Shown here piece by piece: positions 1 to 8,200 of a stretch of 11,703 nucleotides of DNA. The stretch is from positions 9,557 to 21,259 of the forward strand of contig WELB01000283.1 of NCBI GenBank assembly GCA_009602725.1, given 5' to 3'. The notes under the pieces were generated by a model. The model was not told the origin of the DNA. It was given only the letters and a program-made list of their open reading frames with translations, and ran no database searches. This DNA comes from Spirogloea muscicola. Lineage: Eukaryota > Streptophyta > Zygnematophyceae > Spirogloeales > Spirogloeaceae. How positions within the stretch are numbered: position 1 is the stretch's first letter; the number at the start of each line of letters is the position of its first letter. The position numbers and the translations under genes are program-made.

Positions 1-194
1 CTTTGCACCGCCGCGCTGGTCGCGCCCTTGCAGCAGCCTCTGGCTTGCGCAGCGGGGTTGCTCTTCCTCCCCTCAGCTCATCTGACTTCCTACTGCTGAC
101 ACGGGGGTATTGAGGGCGCCCTGTCTGCCTAGCCTTTGGCTCCGTCATGAACACCTGTATGCATCTGGCTGGCATTTCACAGCCGACTCTTTCA

Positions 195-228
195 TATCAG
201 CAGCCGCTTCCTTATTATCAGCAGCCGC
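195..228 (+). repeat. 13-base direct repeat, period 21, in the leader
   Basis: TATCAGCAGCCGC occurs at 195-207 and again at 216-228. The copies are exact and separated by 8 bases. No function is evident; it could be a short tandem duplication or a paired protein-binding site. Confidence 0.7.
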
Positions 229-297
229 CTTCTGCCTCGCCCAGCCCCCGACCCGAGCCTGCAGACCGCGCCGCCATCGGCCAGCCGCCGCGCGCCT

Positions 298-317
298 CCG
301 CCGCCGCCGCCGCCGCC
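298..317 (+). repeat. CCG trinucleotide microsatellite in the leader
   Basis: Nearly seven perfect CCG units in a row. They are followed at 319-331 by the palindrome CCGCCG-A-CGGCGG. Such runs are common in GC-rich 5' leaders of green algal genes, can form stable RNA structure before the start codon, and are prone to length change. Confidence 0.85.
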
Positions 318-430
318 ACCGCCGACGGCGGCGCCGGATCGGGAGTGCCGACCGGATCGATAGCTCGAGCTCGGGCGCGGCGCGGCTGTGCGCAGAAGGC
401 GCGGCTCTGCGGGCCGCGACCGGCGCCGGG

Positions 431-3377
431 ATGGATCACGCGGCGGAGATGGCGCGCACGGACCTCATGACCATCAGCAACTTCGTGCTGAACGAGCAGA
501 GCCGGCACAAGGAGGCCCGGGGCGACCTCACCATCCTCCTCAACCACATTGTGCTCGGGTGCAAGTACGTCTGCTCCGCCGTCAACAAGGTGAGCCCTTC
601 CCAGCAGGCTGTCATTTCGCGCGATTCGCCACCTCTGTCACCGACTTGGCCGCGCGAGTTGGCCGCGCATCAGGCAGCATTGTCAGTACCAGTTGGACTG
701 CGTCAGCCTGCCACTCGTCTGGTGCAATGATTCACATACGCACTAATTCTCAAATGACGAGTCAAGCGTCTGCACCTGCTCTGCAGGCAGGGCTTGCAAA
801 GCTTATTGGATTAGCCGGAGAGACCAATGTACAGGTAAGGCCGACCGCATTACAGCCTGCCCTATCTGAGCTATTGCTAAGGTCTCAGTGATAACAGGAG
901 CCTGCTGTTTTGCGTAGTTGTTGTACGTGTTGCAGGGAGCTAGCGGAATGTGACCAGTGTGTGCGCATGTCCAGTCTGCCATACAGTCCGAGAGATAAAA
1001 GTCACTGCAGCTGATATGGAATCATTGTTCCTGTTGTGGCAGGGGGAGGAGCAGAAGAAGCTGGATGTCTTGTCAAACGATGTGTTTGTGAATGCACTCA
1101 TCAGCAGTGGCCGAGCTGTGAGTAACCTGACAGTTGCAATGCTGCAGCAAGCTAGCTCCTGTCAGAATCCATTCAGAAGCAACTACACACACTTGATGGC
1201 TGTGTATCAGCTTAAGTGCAAGCAAGACTTTCCGCTTACAGCAGTTGCGTAAGCTGCTGATCTGCAGAATGTGCTTGTCTCTGAGGAGATTGACGAGCCC
1301 ATCTTCGTGCCAGCAGCCAAAAGAGGCAGGTCTGTATTCTGGGTTCTCTACTCACTGGCTCAGATTGGTGGATCATCCTGCGTGATTTACGTCATTTGCA
1401 GCTGGCTTGTATAGCTGCGTATGGTGGCTGCTTTTGACAGTCAAATACAGGGGCTGCCTATCGTACATAGTCCTTCTGTTGAAAGTAGATGTCTGTAGGA
1501 AGCTATCTGATCAAGTAACTTGGTTGCTCCTGCTTCCATTGGTGGCAGGTACTGTGTGGTTTTTGATCCTCTTGATGGCTCGTCCAACATTGACTGTGGT
1601 GTTTCAATCGGAACGGTAAATCGACTCTGCTTCATCACGCACAATAATGCATGTCACAATTTCCAACTGGACTCTGTTGTGAGCCTTAATGACTTAACAG
1701 TCATGCTCAGTCGTCCACACTACCATGGCATCTCCAAGCATCAGGTGACAAGCCTGCTGCAGCCATATTGACAAGCTTGGCTTTGTGCCTTCTGTCGCGG
1801 CAGATCTTTGGCATTTACATGCTAAGTGAAGGCAGTGAAGGCAAGACTGAGGATGTGCTGAAACCAGGGACTGAAATGGTGGCTGCTGGGTATTGCATGT
1901 ACGGCAGCTCTTGCATTGTGAGTATGTTTGAACGGAGAAATACTTACTTGCATAAGGCCTTGTTTCCCAGGCCGCTTTGAGCTCTCAGCATCTTCAAGCT
2001 TGCACATACCATTGGAGGCCATTTGGGCTGATCTCAGCAATGACTGTTTGCAGCTTGTTCTCAGCACAGGCAACGGAGTCAACGGATTCACTCTCGACCC
2101 TTCGCTTGGAGAGTTCATCTTGACTCACCCAGAAATGAAGGTGCGTTGCCTGTCCATCAGTTATAGTATGACAACCACGATAATACAGGATTTCATGACT
2201 GCACCTTGTGTCAGGCTTTCGAGTCCTTCACTCGCACATTTCACCAAGATAGATGTCATCATCTTGCAGCATAGCTAGGAACTGAAGAGCCTCTGCTCTC
2301 TCAGGTACCTAAGAAAGGCAAGATTTACTCTGTCAATGAGGGCAACGCCAAGAATTGGGATGAGCCAACCACAAAGTAGGTGTCAGCTTCAGACCTGCAT
2401 GTCTCAAGAACTTACGGCTCCCATGACATGGGCACAGTGAACTTGGAGTGAGATTGTGATGCTAGACATATTTCCGTGTATGACAAAGAACAGGCCCTTG
2501 TATGCAAGACTAGCTTGTTGCGCTTTGCTCTTTCACGTAAGTAAGTTATGGTGATGTGTATAGGTACGTTGAGAAGTGCAAGTTCCCTACAGATGGATCG
2601 TCAGCCAAGTCACTTCGTTACATTGGAAGGTATCAATCAGGGACCTAAGGATATCTGCATATATGAACATTGCACGAGCCTAGGTTTGACAATCATTGCA
2701 TCACTGGCCTGCAGCCCCCATTTGCTGGGAGTACAAGGTCCCTGTCAATCTTGAACACGCTCTTAATGCATATCGATGTCTTCCCACCAGTATGGTTGCT
2801 GATGTACATCGTACAATCTTGTACGGAGGAATCTTCATGTACCCTGCTGATAAGAAGAGCCCCAATGGCAAGCTTCGGTGAGTTCACTAAGTTGAAAGAG
2901 ATCCAGGAAAACTTGGACTATCTGTTCTGAAACTTCTTTCTGAGCGGCATGAGACCTCAGATGGGCCAATCTGTATGACAGTACCACAATGACATTGGCT
3001 CTTGGCGGGCTTTGTGGTTGTTTTAGCTATGAGCCTCTCATAGTGGTCACATGCTCATCTCCACTGCAGCGTACTGTACGAGGTGTTCCCCATGTCATTC
3101 ATCGTAGAGCAAGCTGGTGGCCAGTCGTTCACAGGGAAGCAGAGGGTAAGGATGACATCCTTGTCTTGCAAACCTTGAGGAGGCAATGTGATCTTTGTTC
3201 TCGTTCCCAGTTCCAATCCGCAGGACATCTTGCTCACCGAGGGCTGACCATGTCCATGACTTGACTTGTCAGGCACTGGAGCTACAGCCCAAGAAAATAC
3301 ACGAGCGGGCACCGATCTTCCTCGGCAGCTCAGATGACGTAGATGAGATTAAAGTGCTCTATGGTGCAACGAGCTAG
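431..3377 (+). CDS. Fructose-1,6-bisphosphatase, cytosolic type, 12 exons, complete
   Basis: This enzyme hydrolyses fructose 1,6-bisphosphate to fructose 6-phosphate and phosphate, the committed step of gluconeogenesis and cytosolic sucrose synthesis. Exons: 431-589, 787-834, 1043-1117, 1268-1329, 1549-1615, 1804-1917, 2054-2140, 2305-2375, 2564-2629, 2791-2877, 3070-3145, 3273-3377. Joined, they give 338 residues, the usual length for the cytosolic form (about 340), without gaps against plant homologues. Visible motifs are LVSEE (residues 97-101), the metal and catalytic signature [11 protein letters not shown] (120-130), [19 protein letters not shown] (210-218), the substrate-site segment [10 protein letters not shown] (249-258), KSPNGKLR (272-279) and the metal-ligand glutamate E283 in LYEVFPM. 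The segment IFGIYM...AAGYCMYG lacks the cysteine-bearing redox loop of chloroplast isoenzymes, so thioredoxin control is not expected. ATG 431 is the first in-frame ATG and gives the family N-terminus MDHAAE. All introns are GT-AG. Cytosolic location is inferred. Confidence 0.96.
1330..1548 (+). other. FBPase intron 4 (GT-AG), splits an arginine codon
   Basis: The longest of the eleven FBPase introns (219 bases; the others are 127-208). It falls after the second base of an AGG codon (AG at 1328-1329, G at 1549), giving [10 protein letters not shown] across the junction. Introns 8, 9 and 10 also interrupt codons (K228, S250, R279); the other seven lie between codons. The joined reading matches the family exactly at each place, which is the main support for the splice sites. 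Confidence 0.9.
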
Positions 3378-4416
3378 GAGGCTTTACTAAGCCACTGGGG
3401 CAAGCTTCTTGAGCCATTATGTGGTTATTTGATTTGCCCTACACTTGTGCTGCCTGCAGTTCATTATTTCTTCCCGTCTTTGCAGCCTTAAATGAGGTCA
3501 CTGCTTTGCCTCTTTCGCAACACCAAGATCTTATCAACCAGCCTGCCAGCATGTTGACAGTGGCGCCATATCCTGTCAAGGGCGTTATTGTGATCTGTCC
3601 GGAACGTGAGTTGTGTCCAGGGGTTTGACACCTGCTCTGCTAGGCTGAGAGAGCTGTCTATCTGGAGCCGCTAGTCAACATCTCGAGTGCTGGATGCTGC
3701 TGTCTTGCACCTACGCATGCAGTCCTGGGAAAACTTGTGTTGGTTATTGGTAGGGCTCAAGAGGAGAATTGATCTTCTTTCCCCAAGGCTATTGTCCCTT
3801 ATTCTTGTTGTGTGCCAAAATTGATTTCACTTAATTTCTGCAACTTTGACAGAGTCAATGATCTTGAGTAAAAGGATTCAGACATTTGTATGTCACATCA
3901 AAATCGTTGCCTTGCCACTTTGGGGATACCTCAAGAGAAGATTGAATGTCCTGAAAAGTCAGGCGCTTTCTCGCTTGGACTTCACGCGAAGAAGAGGTCA
4001 TTCATACACCACAGTCAGGCGGTAATTAGGAGATTATGATGCGGCACTTGTGGCATTCCTGAGACCTGTCTCCGGTGACTTTATCATGCATAGCACCAAA
4101 GTTGGTCGGGAAGACTGAGCAGCAGGAGCTCCTTCGGAATGTGCAGTATAACATCCTGACCAGGGAAGCAACTAAGAGGAACGTGTTATCCGCATTTCCA
4201 CGTTGGCACAGCGCATGCTAGCAAGACGCACGCTACAGTGAGCCGGAGAGCAGCGTGTGCAGTCTTTACAAAGGCCGCAGGTCGGCCAATAAATGGGGGC
4301 TTGTGATAGCACAAGCTTAACAGTTCTAGAAGATAGATGCGATCTCTGCCGGGGGAAGTAAGTGGATTGTTTCCGGATGGTCACACGAAAGGGTGTCCCA
4401 TACGTGCAAATCGTGG
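3378..4416. other. Convergent intergenic region: 3' ends of both genes, no gene seen
   Basis: This 1,039-base stretch separates the FBPase stop on the plus strand from the PNPase stop on the minus strand. It should contain both 3' untranslated regions and their cleavage sites. The longest open frames here (for example 3419-3628 plus) resemble no protein family I know and are not supported. No tRNA, terminal-repeat element or coding remnant was recognised. Base composition is more AT-rich than the two gene 5' ends. Confidence 0.75.
4266..4270 (-). terminator. Candidate TGTAA polyadenylation signal of the PNPase gene
   Basis: On the minus strand TGTAA lies 147 bases after the PNPase stop codon. 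TGTAA is the usual polyadenylation signal of chlorophyte green algae, and this is the only copy I find on the minus strand of the intergenic region. Cleavage would be expected 10-30 bases further on. I found no TGTAA on the plus strand for FBPase. The position fits; the role is inferred. Confidence 0.5.
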
Positions 4417-5272
4417 CTAAGTGTTGGCAGTGGCTCCGGACAGCATGGGCTTCTTGGGTGTGCCTGCTTGCTTCTGCTGCTCCTCGTAAATGACCGCCTT
4501 GTGGCTCAGGCGCAGCTGGCCTCGCTGATTGATCTACGCCAAAGGCGAACAAAGGCCAGTCAAGGTGCGGGGCGGATCTGTTGGGCCAAGTGGACAGTAA
4601 AAAGTTCGGACTGTGGCGAGCATGGAGCTTCTCATCCTCTTTTGTCCATGCTCGCCAGTCACCCCGCTGGATCGGATTGCAACTAACTTACTGGAGAATC
4701 AAGACAATGCAATGGCAAGCTGGACGTGGTTTGTTGCATGCACTCTGTAGGATCATCTATTCGTGATGCATGCAGCTCAAGTGGCGGCTTGGTCCTCACC
4801 TCCAATAATTTAACGTCCAAGTAGTCTCCTTCGTTGACGAACTGCACAGAAGGGGCCAGAGCGGGAGCAGGTGTCAGACAACAAAGGTCAATATGTATGG
4901 CGCAAGTGGCTGCTGAGCCCCCAGGCAATGCTGGATACCATCGACATGATAATTGGTCTGAGTGCTGTCTTTACACAGTGGTCTAGTGAGTCAAGAGCAA
5001 AGCTTACATCTTCCACTCGTGCCAGCTTCTGGGTGCTCAACTCACTAATGTGGACGAGACCCTGAAGCACAAAGGAAACTTGTTAGGCAACATAACGGAA
5101 AGGCCCACGATGTTGACCTCATACAGCCCTCTTGAATCAATTGCTCAGGATGTGAATGCTGCACATGCACATGCGTGCTGGCTGCTTCAATCAACGTGGA
5201 AAACTTACTTCCTTTCCAGGAGCTATCTCCACAAAGCACCCAAACATGACAACATTCTTCACCTTGCAGTTT
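4417..5272 (-). other. PNPase S1 domain and C-terminal tail (exons 19-22)
   Basis: Visible residues 674-764. The S1 fold reads [51 protein letters not shown], split over four small exons. After the fold only about 24 residues remain, ending in GATANT and a TAG stop at 4419-4417. Plant chloroplast PNPases have much longer low-complexity tails, so this tail is short by comparison. Confidence 0.9.
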
Positions 5273-8200
5273 CTGCGCAAGCGATAACAAGTAAGGCTTG
5301 TAAGATGAAGACAGCATTGTTGCCTGTGTCAGACTTTAGACAGTGTCCAGACAACCCTGCTTGGTATAAGAGTACAAGCAAGCTGCTGCAATCACGTACA
5401 TGAATGTACCAGCATATGCAAGAATGAGTAGTCATGGCAATGCATCAGACAAGAAAGAATATGAAAGGGGCAGAACAGTGGTGTCCTACACCCCACCTGT
5501 AAATACACCCAACTTCAGGGTCCATGGTCAGGCCGTAAATCCGCTCCTGAGCTCGGACGACGGCCTCGGGATTCCTAGCCACTATTCTGACCTGCACATG
5601 CACACCAAACGACTCAACCTCTCCGCTAGCCAACACTGTGGAGAAGTCAGCATGCAGATAGCAGTCAATGTCATATTTCCATATCTGTTGCAATAGTAGG
5701 ACCCTCCTCTCTCCTGGAAGCAAGCTGATCTCACAACTTCCAACTTGAAAGCAGACGTTTACAGAAGAAGCCTATGACATGAGAGCGCCGGATCATACAA
5801 TGCCAGTGTCCTTGATGTCAATGGACTCCACCCCGGATTCCTCGATGATGCTCCGCACAGTCTTGCCTCCTGACCCGATGACCAAGTTCACCTTGTCTGG
5901 GGCGACCTGCAACGAGTGTCCGGACAGAGGTTAATTACTCTTGGCCATTGCAAGTTCACTGCCAAGCCATGTTCTCTTGTATGCGCTGCCAAGCCATGCT
6001 CTTATATTGCTCTCTTGAGGGTATGTGGCATCTCAAGAGGCGGCAAACCTGCATAAGCTCAATCCGTGGCGCAAACATAGACATCTCATTTGTAGGAGGC
6101 GGATTGCACTTGGCCATCTCGCCTGTCGAAATCACCAATCAAAACCACTTCAATTCAGTGCTGGTAACCAGCAGCACATCCATGCGTACTTGTTGCTTGT
6201 TGGCAATTAGTGAATGCTACAAGAGCTGACACAGCTGATGGTGAATAAAACATAGGCTGGAATACCAGGAATTCTGTGTGCAACAAGAGCATTAGGCAGT
6301 GGCTCACCGAGGATGTGGATGCGCCCACCCTTGGCTTGAGCCAGCGCCTTCTCCATGACGGCCAATGTGATGCCCTCCACCTTGTCATTGACAAGCATGG
6401 AATCAAGGAGAATACAACAATCAGAATGGGAGGCGAGCCAGTACAATTCATGCAGCGGCTCCTTCAGTACATTCATTCTTTGACTGAGGCAAGGCAGAAG
6501 GAGAGACAAGAGACAAAAGCTCTGTGCTTATATGCTCAATGTCGCTGGCTGTGACTGAGGTTCATATTGTATATTATTCATCCCTTCCAGCATCTCACAC
6601 TCGTGTCATCTGGATGGGTGCCCAGCCACCAGGAACTTGCTTGCATTGCACAGTGCTATGCTGTTATATGAAGAACATCAACTGACCTTGATGTCCATCT
6701 GAAATGCAGTGATGCCCTCTGCATTGCCTGCCACCTGCAATAGAAAACAGCTTCTTGAGCCCTCAAACTTCTATTGCTCCTCCACAATCGGCAGGGATGC
6801 TTGGTTCCGAAGAGCAACACAAAGGAGAGTCTCACTTACAATGGCTTCATACGTTCTGTGGACAGCTGCGCAGTAGATGGAGGGAATTTGCTGCACAGTA
6901 GCACAGTAGCGGTTGTCGCAGCCAACTGCCATGGACCAACCTTAAAGTCCATGTCGCCAAGCGCATCTTCCGATCCAAGGATGTCGCTTAAGATGACAGG
7001 CTCCCCATCGCCACCAAGTTCCAAGGTGTCCAGGATGAGCCCCATTGCGATGCCAGCCACTGCCCCTCGCAGAGGAACACCAGCATCCAGCAGTGCCAGA
7101 CAGCCTCCACACACAGACGCCATGCTGGAGATGTGACCCAGAAGGCGTCAGAACTGCACACTGCAACTGTTAGCATGGGATTGGAGATTCTTAACCCCCT
7201 TAAAAGCGAGAAACCCTGTGTTGACATCCCCGAGTCCCAGAGCCTGGCATCTCAAATTTGGTTGATCTACTGGTACAAAGCAAACTGGCATTGCTTGTGT
7301 CTGTGCTACGATCTCAGAAAGCAGAGTCCATAACCCAAGACAGGCACAACAGTCACAGAACAAAACATAAATACATCGCAACCTTGCGCCATATATTTGT
7401 CCCTGTAAGTCTCACTTGAATCTGCCAACAGACTGATGTACAGCTGCACAAGTAAGTCCTGTGCAGTAAGAAAGGAGGGCAAGTGCTGCACCTTGAAGAC
7501 CCGTTGCTCTCTGTGATCATACTTTCCAGGCGAATGGCGTATGGGAACTCCTCATCCGGCGGCAACACCGGCTCAAGCGCACGCTCCGCCAGCGTGCCGT
7601 GGCCAATCTCCCTCCGACTTGGCCCGCCATGGCGCTTTGTTTCCCCGACCGAGGACGGCGGGAAGGAGTACTGCAAGTAGAACCGCTTGAGGCCCTCGCC
7701 GCCCGTGAGGTTGTCAAGCCGCTGGCCCATGTCGTCGCCACCCAGCGTCGCAACGGCCAGTGCCTGCACCAGCAAGTCACGGCAAAGTCAAGCAAGCACA
7801 GTGCATGCTTGACTTGCAGCGATAGTGTACAAGAATGTCTATGATTGACATCATTGTGCGAGCAGGAAGCACAGATACCTGTATAGCACCCACTGACACT
7901 AATTTCATAACATCAAGAATGACAGGTGGGTGTCTTCGTGCAATATTTACCTGCGTCTCGCCCCGGGTGAAAAGGGCGCTGCCGTGGGTCCTGGGCAGTA
8001 TTTGACAGCTGCTTTCTATAGGCCGGATATCTGTAACACTTCGCCCGTCACTCCTCACCCCCTCCTGCACGACTTGACAGCTTTCATTGTGCTCAACAGG
8101 GTTTAGAAGCAATTGGAGCTCTGTCATCTTAGCTGACATGAGCTCTGGAGCCACATAAACTGCTGAAGAAGGCATGCCCACTCCATCAAGCTTCTAGAGA

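Larger units (their letters stand above)
1..430 (+). promoter_or_regulatory. GC-rich promoter / 5' leader region of the FBPase gene
   Basis: These 430 bases must hold the transcription start and 5' untranslated region. I see no TATA box or other promoter element I can defend. The 3' half is very GC-rich. It contains a CCG microsatellite, a small palindrome and a 13-base direct repeat. An ATG at 147 opens a 107-codon frame that ends at 470 and so overlaps the FBPase start in another frame; it matters only if transcription starts upstream of 147. The frame of FBPase itself stays open from about 110 to 430 without an ATG. Where leader ends and promoter begins cannot be told from sequence. Confidence 0.5.

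Noticed and set aside
147-470. 107-codon frame in the leader as a separate gene
   Set aside because: It is low-complexity and GC-driven, and it overlaps the FBPase start. It could be an upstream reading frame but not a supported gene.
3419-3628. 69-codon plus-strand open frame in the intergenic region
   Set aside because: It has no recognisable family and no splice partners, and it lies where the FBPase 3' untranslated region is expected.
4393-4686. Plus-strand open frame opposite the last PNPase exon
   Set aside because: It is the antisense shadow of the S1/C-terminal exon, which has clear family similarity on the minus strand.
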